Source: an uncultured Pelagibacteraceae bacterium (GTDB lineage Bacteria > Pseudomonadota > Alphaproteobacteria > Pelagibacterales > Pelagibacteraceae). From it: a stretch of 33,409 bases of DNA. Position 1 is the first letter of the stretch. Every line of letters starts with the position of its first letter. The stretch lies in NCBI GenBank assembly GCA_902514755.1, contig CABXRY010000011.1:1-33409 (forward strand). Direction: 5' to 3'. The position numbers and the translations under genes were made by a program. The notes beneath the pieces are model-generated. The model was not told where the DNA came from. It did not search any database and saw only the letters and a list, made by a program, of their open reading frames with translations. Below are positions 15,496 to 23,878 of the stretch, piece by piece.

Positions 15496-16271
15496 TATGA
15501 GAAATTCAATAAATCCCTCATAGAATAAAGGCCACGTTTCTTTTTCATAAGCCATTTTGCTGCCGTTAAGGCCCCATCTGAATAAAGTCTTCTATCAAAT
15601 GCTTCGTGATTCAAAGTAATTATTTCTTTACCACTTGAAAATTTAACTTCATGTTCTCCAATAATTTCACCTTTTCTTATTGAATTAAAATTAATTTTTT
15701 TCCCATATGGAAAATTTTTTTTATTTAGAAATTTTTTTCCTATTAAATTATGGAGATCTTTGTTTTTTCCATCGGCAATACCTTTGCCCAACATTAATGC
15801 AGTCCCTGACGGGTAATCTTTTTTATGTTTGTGATGAATTTCAAATATCTTACTTAAATAATTATTACCTAAAGATTTTGAAGCAATCTCAGTTAAATAC
15901 ATTAATAAATTAACTCCAAGGCTCATATTTCCAGCTTTTAGTATGGGTATCTTTTTTGAATAGTTTTTAATTATTTTATCTTCTTTCTGAGTGAAGCCAG
16001 TTGTTCCAATTACGACCCTTTTTTTAAGTTTTGATGCAATTTCCAGAACTTCAATAGTACATTTTGGTATTGTAAAATCGATAATTATATCTGCTTTTTT
16101 AAAAGCAACTTCAGTGTTAGGCTCAGGCTTAATCCCATTAAATTTTTTATTAATCTTTATGTTTTCAGTAAGACTAACTAATTTGAAATTACTATTAGAT
16201 TTTGATGATTTAATAAGTTGTTGACCCATTCTTCCCATGCATCCAGTAATAGCTAAATTTATTTTTTTCAT
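15495..16271 (-). CDS. dapB: 4-hydroxy-tetrahydrodipicolinate reductase DapB
   Basis: DapB makes tetrahydrodipicolinate with NAD(P)H in lysine and meso-diaminopimelate synthesis, feeding peptidoglycan. It has 258 residues. The N-terminal Rossmann motif 'ITGCMGRMGQQL' is at about 8-19, 'DFTIPKCTIEVLEIA' and 'VIGTTGFT' follow, and the catalytic/substrate loop 'EIHHKHKKDYPSGTALMLG' is intact. The C-terminal 'FDRRLYSDGALTAAKWLMKKKRGLYSMRDLL' is characteristic. It lies downstream of dnaJ, two small membrane-protein genes intervening, and is coupled to nth by a TAATG overlap. Confidence 0.96.
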   Translation of the reverse strand: MKKINLAITGCMGRMGQQLIKSSKSNSNFKLVSLTENIKINKKFNGIKPEPNTEVAFKKADIIIDFTIPKCTIEVLEIASKLKKRVVIGTTGFTQKEDKIIKNYSKKIPILKAGNMSLGVNLLMYLTEIASKSLGNNYLSKIFEIHHKHKKDYPSGTALMLGKGIADGKNKDLHNLIGKKFLNKKNFPYGKKINFNSIRKGEIIGEHEVKFSSGKEIITLNHEAFDRRLYSDGALTAAKWLMKKKRGLYSMRDLLNFS

Positions 16272-16277
16272 ATTAAT

Positions 16278-16448
16278 TTAAAAACATTCTTTTTTTGTAA
16301 ATGGGCAAGTGCTGTAGTGTACAACACCTTTTACAGTATTTATAGCAACTGATGCTGTAGTATCAACTACTGTTACAGCAGTTGAGCAACTTTGAGTAAA
16401 GATTACCAATATTAATAGTAGGAAAATCTTTTTTATCAAATTATTCAT
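16278..16448 (-). CDS. Small lipoprotein of unknown function (56 residues)
   Basis: An ATG at 16448 opens a 56-codon frame ending in TAA at 16278-16280. The product starts with 'MNNLIKKIFLLLILVIFTQ', a positively charged and hydrophobic signal, then a lipobox-like 'FTQSC' with Cys21 as probable lipid attachment. The 35-residue mature part is 'STAVTVVDTTASVAINTVKG' followed by a short tail with two further cysteines (48 and 54). It fits snugly between DUF2061 (24 nt) and dapB (6 nt) on the same strand. TATAAT (reverse of 16458-16463) lies 9 nt upstream of the ATG and could give it a nearly leaderless promoter. I do not recognise a named family. Confidence 0.7.
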   Translation of the reverse strand: MNNLIKKIFLLLILVIFTQSCSTAVTVVDTTASVAINTVKGVVHYSTCPFTKKECF

Positions 16449-16471
16449 TAAATTTGTATTATAGCGATAAT

Positions 16472-16687
16472 TTAATCAAAAATAAGTTTTTTTTTAATAT
16501 TAGCAGTTAATTTAGCCCAAATTATTTCATAAATTACATAAACAAAAATACTTAAGATCATTACTATAAAACTAAATAAAAAAGATTTGTTCCAATTACC
16601 AAACCAAAGATAGGAAAACATAGTTATCCATACAATCCCAACGATTTGCCAAATAATTGCTTTATAAAAAAGCATTTTTTTACTCAT
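16472..16687 (-). CDS. DUF2061-like small membrane protein
   Basis: A 71-residue protein with two predicted membrane helices (about 8-30 and 35-57). The pattern 'YKAIIWQIVGIVWITMFSYLWFG' plus 'VYVIYEIIWAKL' follows the DUF2061 layout (K-A-x-x-W-x-x-x-G ... Y-x-x-x-E-x-x-W). Function is unknown. The ATG is supported by a Shine-Dalgarno AAGGAG (reverse complement of 16693-16698) with 5-6 nt spacing. It follows dnaJ after a 129-nt gap that contains no gene and only AT-rich sequence, so it may have its own promoter. It precedes the small lipoprotein gene. Confidence 0.75.
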   Translation of the reverse strand: MSKKMLFYKAIIWQIVGIVWITMFSYLWFGNWNKSFLFSFIVMILSIFVYVIYEIIWAKLTANIKKKLIFD

Positions 16688-16816
16688 AAAAACTCCTTAA
16701 AATTATTATTTATTTTAGACTTTAAAAGTAGCTTTACTTATCTTTACTATATATTGTTTTAATGAATAAATTACAGTTCCAGTTTTTTAAAAAATTAAAA
16801 ATTTAAAAGTTCATAA

Positions 16817-17947
16817 TTAATTTTTCCAGAAACTTTTTGCTTTTTGAAAAAATTTTTTGATACTTGGATTTGATTTTTCATTTTCAATTTCTCGGAATTT
16901 TTCAAGCAATTCTTTTTGCTGTTTATTTAAATAAATTGGAACTTCAGTGTTAACCTGTACGTATAAATCACCAAAATCACCTCTTCTCATAAATGGCATT
17001 CCTTTACCCTTTAATCTAAATTGTTTTCCACTTTGAGTTCCATCAGGTATTTTTAATTTTGCTTTTCCACCATCAATTGTTGGAATTTCAATCGTTGTAC
17101 CAAGAGCTGCATCTGCAATAGAAATTGGAAATTCAAAAAATAAATTTTCATCTGATCTCTTAAAAAGTTCGTGAGAATTAACGTTTATAAATAAGTATAA
17201 ATCACCCGTTGCTCCACCTCTGGTACCTGCCTCTCCTTTTCCTGCCAATCTAATCCTAGTTCCATCATCAACACCTTTAGGAATGGTTACTGATATTTTT
17301 TTTGAAGCCTGTTTTTTACCTTGACCATTACAATCATTGCACGGGTTTGTAATTTCCTCTCCATTTCCATTACATTGAGGACAAGTCTGTTGAACGGTGA
17401 AAAAACCCTGATTAGATCTTATTTTTCCGTTCCCACCACAATATGAACATCTGTCAGTAGAATGACCAGGTTTAGACCCATTCCCATTACATGTATTACA
17501 TTTTTCAGTTGTAGAAAATTTTATATCTTGTTTTTTTCCTTGGTAAGCTTCTTCAAGGGAAATTGATAAGTCATACCTTAAATCTGATCCTCTATTATTT
17601 GAGCTTCTATTACCTCTTGATCTTCCTCCACCTCCAAAATCTCCAAAAAAATCTTCAAAAATATCTGAAAAGTCAGCTCCACTAAAACCACCAAAGCCAC
17701 CATTTTGTCTTCCACCTCCACCTTCAAAAGCAGCATGTCCAAAATTATCATAGTTTTGTTTTTTTTCTTTATCAGAAAGAATGCCATAAGCCTCACTTGC
17801 TTCTTTAAACTTATCTTCAGCATTCTTATCACCTGGATTTTTATCGGGATGATATTTGACAGCGAGTTTTCTATATGCTGATTTTAATTCATCAGGACTT
17901 GCACTTTTGCTAACACCTAAGACGTCATAGAAATCTCTTTTAGCCAT
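16817..17947 (-). CDS. dnaJ: Chaperone protein DnaJ (Hsp40)
   Basis: DnaJ delivers unfolded proteins to DnaK and stimulates its ATPase. It has 376 residues, the classical full length. The J domain covers 1-70 with HPD at 33-35. A Gly/Phe-rich linker spans about 72-118. Four zinc-binding CxxCxGxG repeats begin at Cys150 ([32 protein letters not shown]). The C-terminal substrate-binding domains contain '[10 protein letters not shown]'-like elements. It lies 32 nt after dnaK on the same strand, so grpE-dnaK-dnaJ may be transcribed together. Confidence 0.98.
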   Translation of the reverse strand: MAKRDFYDVLGVSKSASPDELKSAYRKLAVKYHPDKNPGDKNAEDKFKEASEAYGILSDKEKKQNYDNFGHAAFEGGGGRQNGGFGGFSGADFSDIFEDFFGDFGGGGRSRGNRSSNNRGSDLRYDLSISLEEAYQGKKQDIKFSTTEKCNTCNGNGSKPGHSTDRCSYCGGNGKIRSNQGFFTVQQTCPQCNGNGEEITNPCNDCNGQGKKQASKKISVTIPKGVDDGTRIRLAGKGEAGTRGGATGDLYLFINVNSHELFKRSDENLFFEFPISIADAALGTTIEIPTIDGGKAKLKIPDGTQSGKQFRLKGKGMPFMRRGDFGDLYVQVNTEVPIYLNKQQKELLEKFREIENEKSNPSIKKFFQKAKSFWKN

Positions 17948-17979
17948 TGATTACCCTAAGATGATAGTTGTTGAGTGTC

Positions 17980-19926
17980 TTAAGCGCTTTTTTCTTTTTC
18001 TTCTTCTTTATCTTGGTCTTTATTTTCCTCTTTTACTTCCTCAAAATCTGCATCAACTACATTATCGTCTTTTTTCCCTTCATCATTTTTATCACCATCA
18101 TTAGATGAATCTGGTTTTTTTTCTTGAGACTTATAGATAGCCTCACCCAACTTCATTGAGGCCTGAACTAAAGTTTCTGTTTTCTTTTTAATATCTTCGT
18201 TATCAGTTCCTTTTAATGCTTCTTTTAAGCTTGAAGACGCATCTTCGATTGCTTTCTTTTCAGCATCAGAGATTTTAGATCCATGTTCTTTTAGATTTTT
18301 ATCAGTTGAGTGAATTAGAGTATCTGCTTGATTTCTTATATCTACAGACTCTCTTTTCTTTTTATCCTCTTCTTTATTTGCTTCAGCATCTTTAACCATT
18401 TTTTCAATCTCTTCTTCACTTAGTCCACCAGATGCTTGAATTTGGATTTTTTGCTCTTTACCAGTTCCTTTGTCTTTTGCGGAAACACTAACTATTCCAT
18501 TAGCATCTATATCAAAAGTAACTTCGATTTGTGGAACTCCTCTTGGAGCAGGTGCAATCCCAACTAATTCAAAATTACCTAACATTTTGTTGTCAGTAGC
18601 CATTTCTCTTTCACCTTGAAGAACTCTGATAGAAACTGCTGGTTGATTATCTTCAGCAGTAGAGAATACTTGGCTTTTTTTTGTTGGTATTGTTGTATTT
18701 TTTTCAATTAATTTTGTTGATACACCGCCTAAAGTCTCAATTCCTAAAGAAAGTGGTGTTACATCAAGAAGCAATACATCTTTTACATCTCCTTGAAGAA
18801 CTCCTGCTTGGATGGCTGCACCCATAGCAACAACTTCATCTGGATTAACACTTTTATTTGGGTCTTTTCCAAAAAAGTTTTTAACTTCAGTAATAACTTT
18901 TGGCATTCTAGTCATTCCACCAACCATTACTATTTCATCAATCTCGCTAGCAGTAATACCAGCATCTTTTAAGGCTGTTTTACATGGTGGTAAAGTTTTT
19001 GAAATTAAGTCTTCAACTAAAGCTTCAAGTTTAGCTCTAGTCATCTTAAGATTAATATGTTTTGGACCAGTTTTATCAGCTGTTATGAATGGCAAATTAA
19101 TATCGGTCTGCTCTGCTGAAGATAGTTCAATTTTAGCTTTTTCAGCAGCTTCCTTTAATCTCTGAAGTGCAAGTTTATCTGATGTAAGATCAATTCCATT
19201 ATCTTTTTTAAATTCTGCAATCAGATAATCAACAATCGCGTTATCGAAGTCTTCACCACCTAAAAAAGTATCTCCATTAGTTGATTTAACTTCAAATACA
19301 CCATCACCCAATTCAAGAATAGAGACATCAAATGTTCCCCCACCTAAATCATATACTGCAATTTTTTTATTTTGTTTTTTGTCTAGACCATATGCTAATG
19401 AAGCAGCTGTCGGCTCATTAATGATTCTTAAAACTTCTAAACCTGCAATTTTACCAGCATCTTTTGTTGCTTGTCTTTGTGCATCATTAAAGTATGCAGG
19501 AACGGTAATTACAGCTTTAGTAACTTCTTGGCCTAAATATTTCTCAGCAGTTTCTTTCATTTTTTGTAAAATAAATGCTGATATTTGAGAAGGTGAGTAT
19601 TTCTCTCCTTTGGCTTCAATCCAAGCATCACCTTTTTCTGAATTGATAATTTTAAATGGGGCTGCAGTAATATCTTTTTTTACAGTAGGGTCTTCGAAGT
19701 TTCTTCCAATTAATCTTTTTACAGCAAAAATTGTATTTTCGGGATTAGTTACAGCTTGTCTCTTAGCTGGTTGACCAACTAATTTTTCTCCATCATCAGA
19801 AAACGCTACAACGGAAGGAGTTGTTCTTGCACCTTCAGCATTTTCTAAAACTTTAGGCTGGCTTCCTTCCATGATTGATACACAAGAATTTGTAGTACCA
19901 AGATCTATTCCTATAATTTTGCTCAT
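17980..19926 (-). CDS. dnaK: Chaperone protein DnaK (Hsp70)
   Basis: DnaK is the ATP-driven Hsp70 that binds exposed hydrophobic segments. It has 648 residues (E. coli 638). The N-terminal ATPase starts '[18 protein letters not shown]'. '[17 protein letters not shown]', '[14 protein letters not shown]' and '[15 protein letters not shown]' are the actin-fold phosphate and connect motifs. '[16 protein letters not shown]' is the linker into the substrate domain. The C-terminal lid ends in a long acidic/lysine tail ([16 protein letters not shown]...). A Shine-Dalgarno (AGAGGG, reverse of 19937-19942) and an RpoH-like promoter precede it. Confidence 0.99.
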   Translation of the reverse strand: MSKIIGIDLGTTNSCVSIMEGSQPKVLENAEGARTTPSVVAFSDDGEKLVGQPAKRQAVTNPENTIFAVKRLIGRNFEDPTVKKDITAAPFKIINSEKGDAWIEAKGEKYSPSQISAFILQKMKETAEKYLGQEVTKAVITVPAYFNDAQRQATKDAGKIAGLEVLRIINEPTAASLAYGLDKKQNKKIAVYDLGGGTFDVSILELGDGVFEVKSTNGDTFLGGEDFDNAIVDYLIAEFKKDNGIDLTSDKLALQRLKEAAEKAKIELSSAEQTDINLPFITADKTGPKHINLKMTRAKLEALVEDLISKTLPPCKTALKDAGITASEIDEIVMVGGMTRMPKVITEVKNFFGKDPNKSVNPDEVVAMGAAIQAGVLQGDVKDVLLLDVTPLSLGIETLGGVSTKLIEKNTTIPTKKSQVFSTAEDNQPAVSIRVLQGEREMATDNKMLGNFELVGIAPAPRGVPQIEVTFDIDANGIVSVSAKDKGTGKEQKIQIQASGGLSEEEIEKMVKDAEANKEEDKKKRESVDIRNQADTLIHSTDKNLKEHGSKISDAEKKAIEDASSSLKEALKGTDNEDIKKKTETLVQASMKLGEAIYKSQEKKPDSSNDGDKNDEGKKDDNVVDADFEEVKEENKDQDKEEEKEKSA

Positions 19927-19945
19927 AATTTAATTACCCTCTTTC

Positions 19946-19973
19946 ATATATGTGTTAAATTTGTTTCTACAAG
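19946..19973 (-). promoter_or_regulatory. Candidate heat-shock sigma (RpoH) promoter of dnaK
   Basis: On the minus strand CTTG (19973-19970), a 17-nt spacer, then CATATAT (19952-19946). This fits the alphaproteobacterial RpoH pattern CTTG-N17/18-CYTATnT except for one base in the -10 (A for Y). The predicted start point, near 19939, would leave a leader of only about 13 nt and fall inside the AGAGGG Shine-Dalgarno, which is a weakness of the call. Confidence 0.5.
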
Positions 19974-19987
19974 TTCATCAAATGCGA

Positions 19988-20620
19988 TTATTTTTCTGAA
20001 TTTTCCTTATTTTCCTCAACTTTTTCATCTTTTTTTTCTGATTTTTTTGATACCCCAACTAGCGATGGTCTTAACAACCTGTCTTTAATCATAAAACCTT
20101 TTTGCACTTCCTGAATAATTGTACCTGGTTCTTTTTGATCATCTTCAATCTCCATCATTGCCTGATGTAAATTTGGATCTAATTTTTTATTAAGGCAATC
20201 AATTGGTTTAATATTATTTTTATTAAAAGTTGAAATAAGATCTTTTTCAATAATATCAAAATGCTCTAATGTTTTCTTTAAGGCTTCAGTATTCTTTAAA
20301 GTTTCATCGCTTTCCAATATTAATTTTGATCTTGTAAGATTATCAATTAAATTTAAAGCTTCCTTAGCGAATGCAAAACCACCATAATCAAAGGCATCAT
20401 TTTTTTCTTTTTCAAATCTTCTTCTTTGATTTTCCATCTCTGCAAAAGTTCGTGCAAGTTTATCCTCTAACTCACTAATTTTTTCTTCTGGAGAAATTTC
20501 TTTTTTTTCTTCAGTGCTCGAACTTTTTTCAACTTTTTCAGTTTGATCTTCAGGTTTAGAACTTTCTTCGGAAGGCTCTATTGATGTGTCTTCTTGGATT
20601 AGGTTTTCTTCATTTTCCAT
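19988..20620 (-). CDS. grpE: Nucleotide exchange factor GrpE
   Basis: GrpE is the dimeric factor that releases ADP from DnaK. It has 210 residues (E. coli 197). A disordered Glu/Ser/Lys-rich N-terminus (1-45) precedes the long coiled-coil helix 'ISELEDKLARTFAEMENQRRRFEKEK'. The C-terminal beta-wing has the family motif 'LDPNLHQAMMEIED', 'PGTIIQEVQKGFMIKDRLLRPSLVGVSK'. A lysine/glutamate tail follows. It is 61 nt upstream of dnaK. The hrcA repressor gene that often sits beside grpE is absent; the divergent neighbour is rdgB, 42 nt away. The minus-strand gap contains CCATATAT, similar to the dnaK -10, but no CTTG at the right distance. Confidence 0.96.
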   Translation of the reverse strand: MENEENLIQEDTSIEPSEESSKPEDQTEKVEKSSSTEEKKEISPEEKISELEDKLARTFAEMENQRRRFEKEKNDAFDYGGFAFAKEALNLIDNLTRSKLILESDETLKNTEALKKTLEHFDIIEKDLISTFNKNNIKPIDCLNKKLDPNLHQAMMEIEDDQKEPGTIIQEVQKGFMIKDRLLRPSLVGVSKKSEKKDEKVEENKENSEK

Positions 20621-20662
20621 GGTAGCATATATGGTAAGAAATCCAAAAATTGCTAGGTACCA

Positions 20663-21259
20663 ATGAAAAAAATTTTAAAATTACTTATAGGAACTAATAA
20701 TAAGGGTAAATATAAGGAAATTAAGGATTTATTACCAAAATATATTAAAACTTATTCAACAAAGGAATTTAAACTCAAAAGCCCTAAAGAAGATGGGCTT
20801 ACATTTGAGGAAAATTCTATAATTAAATCAAAGTATTTCTCAAAAAAAACAAAATTAATATGTCTTGCAGATGACTCAGGACTTGAAATCGATCTTTTGA
20901 ATAAGGCACCTGGTATTTATTCATCAAGATGGGGTGGTAAAAACGGTGATTTTAAAAAAGCTATAAAAAGAGTTTATAGAAATCTTTTTAAAGTTGATAA
21001 AAACTGGCAAAGCAAAAAAGTTAAAGCAAGATTTATTTGTGCATTATCAATTTATAATTTAGATAAAAAAATAGCCTCTGTTCAAGGCAAGGTTGAAGGG
21101 TTTATTTCAAAGGAGCCGAAGGGAAAGAATGGTTTTGGATATGATCCTATATTTATTCCAAGAAATAAAATAAAAACTTTTGGAGAAATGAAATCCTCAG
21201 AAAAGTATAAAATGGATCATCGTTTTAATGCTTTTAAAAAAATTAAAAAATTTCTATAA
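20663..21259 (+). CDS. rdgB: dITP/XTP pyrophosphatase (non-canonical purine NTP hydrolase)
   Basis: RdgB (HAM1 family) hydrolyses dITP, XTP and related deaminated nucleotides to the monophosphate, keeping them out of DNA and RNA. It has 198 residues (E. coli 197). 'LLIGTNNKGKYKEI' is the nucleotide-phosphate loop (usually SNN..K). 'FEENSIIKSKYFSKKTKLICLADDSGLEIDLLNKAPGIYSSRW' carries the metal-binding acidic residues. 'PKGKNGFGYDPIFIP' and 'DHRFNAF' complete the family set. It is transcribed away from grpE, and its last 17 nt overlap the end of the convergent LppC-like gene. Confidence 0.96.
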   Translation: MKKILKLLIGTNNKGKYKEIKDLLPKYIKTYSTKEFKLKSPKEDGLTFEENSIIKSKYFSKKTKLICLADDSGLEIDLLNKAPGIYSSRWGGKNGDFKKAIKRVYRNLFKVDKNWQSKKVKARFICALSIYNLDKKIASVQGKVEGFISKEPKGKNGFGYDPIFIPRNKIKTFGEMKSSEKYKMDHRFNAFKKIKKFL

Positions 21260-22397
21260 TTTTTTTATCTTCAATTTTATAAAAATTTAGCCGATGATTA
21301 ATTTTATTATTTTTAATATCAAAAATTCCAATTTTACCTTTGAATGAGTTTTTCTTTTTAAATAATTTATTCAAATTAGATAAGTTTGTCTTCAAAGACA
21401 AATAATAGACCAGACCAACAAGGTCGTAACTTAGCAAAGTTAAGTGTGAAGGGTTTTCCTTAAACTCTTTATAAAACTTATCTTTATAATTATTAAAATT
21501 ATTTTTGTTAATTGATGGATAATATATTGGCTGAATATCAGTTTCATTTAATAAGCTTTGATCAAACCATTGATTCAAAGTTATGAAATATTTATTTTTT
21601 GGTGATACATCGGTGTAAAGAAGAGAAGTTGCTACACTTTTTAAGCTTTCATCAAAATCAGCAATTACAACTGCATCAAAATTTAATCCACCTAATGAAT
21701 ATCTTTTTTCCAGCCTTTTGATTTTTTTTTCTTTATTTGTTTCGTTTGATTTTTTGATTCTATAAATTTCATCTTCTAAATTTTGTTTTCTAATCTTATA
21801 ATTAGTGATTTCTTCTATCTGGCTGGTTAATTTAGTTGGATCTGAATTGTATACGTAATCTTTAAAAATTTTAATTTTAGAATTTTTAATTCCTCTTTTT
21901 ACTTCAAATTCAAAATCTTGTATTGGTGTTAAAAAAATAGTTCTTTGAATATTATTTTTTTCTAAAAATTTTTTTATTGTATTTAATTGTGAGGTAGAAT
22001 TGATTCCTGCAGAGATTACATTTTTTGGAAGATCTAAAGTTTTATTCGTTAAAGATAAAAATGTAAGATCTTTCATTTCGTCAAGGTATGTAATACTTTC
22101 ATAAAATATTGGGCCAATTACAACTTTGACTCCCATTTCTCGTAGTTCAAATGCAGATCTTAGAGTTTGATTTGGTTTTGTGGCTGTATCTTTTGGGATG
22201 ATTTCAATTAAATCACTATCTATATCTTTTACAGCCAATGACACTGCTTTAATAATTGATTGGCCTAAATCTTTATTTTTACCAGTCATTGGTACAAGTA
22301 GACCAACTTTAATTTTTTCTGTAGCCGCAACCGTTTTTAAAAATAGTAAGACTAAACTTATAAAAGTTATAAAAATAATTTTAGTAAGTTTATTCAT
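21243..22397 (-). CDS. Periplasmic LppC/LpoA-type (penicillin-binding-protein activator-like, LivK fold) protein
   Basis: I choose the ATG at 22397 (384 residues), because it gives a clean signal peptide 'MNKLTKIIFITFISLVLLFL...VAA'. The frame extends to an ATG at 22439, but that would prefix a poor N-terminus and overlap rsmI. 'KIKVGLLVPMTGKNKDLGQSIIKAVSLAV' begins a type-1 periplasmic-binding-protein fold, with 'VVIGPIFYESI' and 'FDAVVIADFDESLKSVATSLLYTDV' as in bacterial LppC/LpoA domains. The pairing with rsmI parallels the lpoA-rsmI (yraM-yraL) neighbourhood of other proteobacteria. Unlike E. coli LpoA there is no lipobox cysteine. It could instead bind a small solute. Activation of a peptidoglycan synthase is inferred only from family and context. 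Confidence 0.72.
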   Translation of the reverse strand: MNKLTKIIFITFISLVLLFLKTVAATEKIKVGLLVPMTGKNKDLGQSIIKAVSLAVKDIDSDLIEIIPKDTATKPNQTLRSAFELREMGVKVVIGPIFYESITYLDEMKDLTFLSLTNKTLDLPKNVISAGINSTSQLNTIKKFLEKNNIQRTIFLTPIQDFEFEVKRGIKNSKIKIFKDYVYNSDPTKLTSQIEEITNYKIRKQNLEDEIYRIKKSNETNKEKKIKRLEKRYSLGGLNFDAVVIADFDESLKSVATSLLYTDVSPKNKYFITLNQWFDQSLLNETDIQPIYYPSINKNNFNNYKDKFYKEFKENPSHLTLLSYDLVGLVYYLSLKTNLSNLNKLFKKKNSFKGKIGIFDIKNNKINHRLNFYKIEDKKIIEIF

Positions 22398-22408
22398 TTT
22401 AATGATAG

Positions 22409-22427
22409 TATAATGCTTTTTAAGCAT
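22409..22427. promoter_or_regulatory. Divergent LppC-like/rsmI promoter region with small palindrome
   Basis: Only 34 nt (22398-22431) separate the two divergent starts. They contain TATAAT (22409-22414, plus strand) overlapping an inverted repeat ATGCTT-TTT-AAGCAT (22413-22427). The TATAAT could serve as rsmI -10, although no good -35 is seen 17 nt upstream. The palindrome might be an operator. Confidence 0.35.
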
Positions 22428-22431
22428 AATT

Positions 22432-23295
22432 ATGATCATAAAATCACAATCTCAAAAAAAAGATAATGAAAATGGTCTTTATATTGTCTCGACACCAATC
22501 GGTAATTTAAAAGATATAACTTTAAGAGCTATTGAAACATTAAAAAAATCATCTTTTATTCTTTGTGAGGATACAAGAGTTTCAAAAAATTTATTAGATA
22601 AATATGAAATAAAATCAAAATTGATTTCAAATCATAAATTTAATGAGACCAAAAACTTAAATAAAATTATTAATCTCTTAAAAGCAGGAGAAATTATTTC
22701 TTTAATTTCTGATGCCGGTACCCCAAGCATTTCAGATCCTGGGTCAATATTGGTCAATGAATGTGTTAAAAATAATATAAAGATTATTCCTATTCCTGGA
22801 GTTTCAGCAGTTTCAACGGCAGTATCAATAAGTGGTTTTTCAGAAAAATTCTTTTTTAATGGATTTTTACCTGATAAAAAACAAGCTGTAATTAACGATT
22901 TGAAAAGATTATCTGAACTAAATCAATCGGTTGTTTTTTTTGTTTCTCCTAAAAAAATTAATAGAATAATACCCGAATTAAAAAATTATTTTAATGGTAG
23001 AAAAATTGTTTTTTGTAGAGAAATTTCAAAATTATATGAAGAATATATAAGAGAAAATATTAATGATTTAGAGTCTTTTAAAAAAGAACCAAAAGGAGAG
23101 CTTACAATAGTAATTTCTGAAAAAAATGATGATAAAAATTCTTCACAAGATCTGAGTGAATCAGATAAGAGTCTTATTAGTAAAATGATTAAAAAATTAA
23201 GTATAAAAGAAATTACTAATATAATTAGTCAGAATAAAAAAATTTCAAAAAAAACAATTTATAATTATTGTCTAAAATTAAAAAATGAAAATTAA
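22432..23295 (+). CDS. rsmI: 16S rRNA 2'-O-ribose C1402 methyltransferase RsmI
   Basis: RsmI methylates the ribose of C1402 in the decoding centre of 16S rRNA. It has 287 residues (E. coli 286). The tetrapyrrole-methylase fold is clear: 'LYIVSTPIGNLKDITLRAIETLK', 'LCEDTRVSKNLLDKY', 'SLISDAGTPSISDPG' and 'PIPGVSAVSTAVSISG'. A C-terminal lysine-rich region contains 'SKKTIYNYCLKL', a small HTH-like RsmI tail. It is divergent from the LppC-like gene and overlaps the next lipoprotein gene by 11 nt. The yraN nuclease-like gene often found after rsmI is not present. Confidence 0.96.
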   Translation: MIIKSQSQKKDNENGLYIVSTPIGNLKDITLRAIETLKKSSFILCEDTRVSKNLLDKYEIKSKLISNHKFNETKNLNKIINLLKAGEIISLISDAGTPSISDPGSILVNECVKNNIKIIPIPGVSAVSTAVSISGFSEKFFFNGFLPDKKQAVINDLKRLSELNQSVVFFVSPKKINRIIPELKNYFNGRKIVFCREISKLYEEYIRENINDLESFKKEPKGELTIVISEKNDDKNSSQDLSESDKSLISKMIKKLSIKEITNIISQNKKISKKTIYNYCLKLKNEN

Positions 23296-23878
23296 TTTAA
23301 TAATAATTATTTTAATTGGAATTATTTTTTCAGGGTGTGTAGGTGTATCATCTCAGGGTATTTTCGGAACAGGAGTTTCTATTGCTCTTGACCCAAGAAC
23401 TGTAGGAACTCAAATTGATGACTCCATAATGCAAAAAAATTTGACGAGAAAAATGGTTATTAAAGATAAGAAATATCTTCTTTTAGTAAAATCTAAAGTA
23501 CTTGATGGCAGAATATTTTTAACTGGTAAAGTTGATAACCCTGAAGAAAAATTACAATTAACAAAGTTAGCATGGGAAATTAAAGGTGCTAGATCAGTTC
23601 GTAATGATATAAAAATAAAAGAAGAATTTAGTTTTAAACGTTCTGCAAAAGATATTTTAATAACCTCTCAATTAAGAACAGCTATGATTTTTAATAAAAA
23701 TATTAAAGCCACCAATTATCAAATTGACACATATAAAAAGAAAATTTATGTTTATGGAATAGCTCTTACATCTGAAGAAAAAGATTTAGTCATAAGCGAG
23801 GCAGAAGAAATACTTGATGTTATAGATGTAATTGCAAGCATAATGCTTGTTGAAGATCTAAGAATTCAAAAAGAATAA
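23285..23878 (+). CDS. BON-domain outer-membrane lipoprotein (YraP/DolP-like)
   Basis: A 197-residue lipoprotein. The signal 'MKINLIIIILIGIIFSGC' has lipobox FSGC with Cys18. Two BON domains follow: about 60-125 ('SKVLDGRIFLTGKVDNPEEKLQLTKLAWEIKGARSVRNDIKI') and about 130-195 ('ITSQLRTAMIFN...IYVYGIALTSEEKDLVISEAEEILDV'). This is the DolP/YraP architecture; DolP supports outer-membrane integrity and the BAM complex in E. coli. Placement after rsmI and near an LppC-like gene echoes the E. coli yraL-yraM-yraN-diaA-yraP cluster, with the middle genes missing. The stop directly abuts (no gap) the stop of convergent maeB. Confidence 0.88.
   Translation: MKINLIIIILIGIIFSGCVGVSSQGIFGTGVSIALDPRTVGTQIDDSIMQKNLTRKMVIKDKKYLLLVKSKVLDGRIFLTGKVDNPEEKLQLTKLAWEIKGARSVRNDIKIKEEFSFKRSAKDILITSQLRTAMIFNKNIKATNYQIDTYKKKIYVYGIALTSEEKDLVISEAEEILDVIDVIASIMLVEDLRIQKE

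Noticed and set aside
15496..15555. Longer nth start adding 20 residues
   Set aside because: The extra residues lie inside dapB and are not Nth-like; the ATG at 15495 gives the normal length and a TAATG junction like others here.
16688..16816. Possible gene or RNA between dnaJ and the DUF2061 gene
   Set aside because: No frame of useful length and no stable hairpin; only AT-rich sequence and the Shine-Dalgarno of the DUF2061 gene.
22398..22439. Longer start for the LppC-like protein overlapping rsmI
   Set aside because: The ATG at 22397 gives a standard signal peptide and avoids an 8-nt overlap with rsmI; the upstream residues are unlike a signal.
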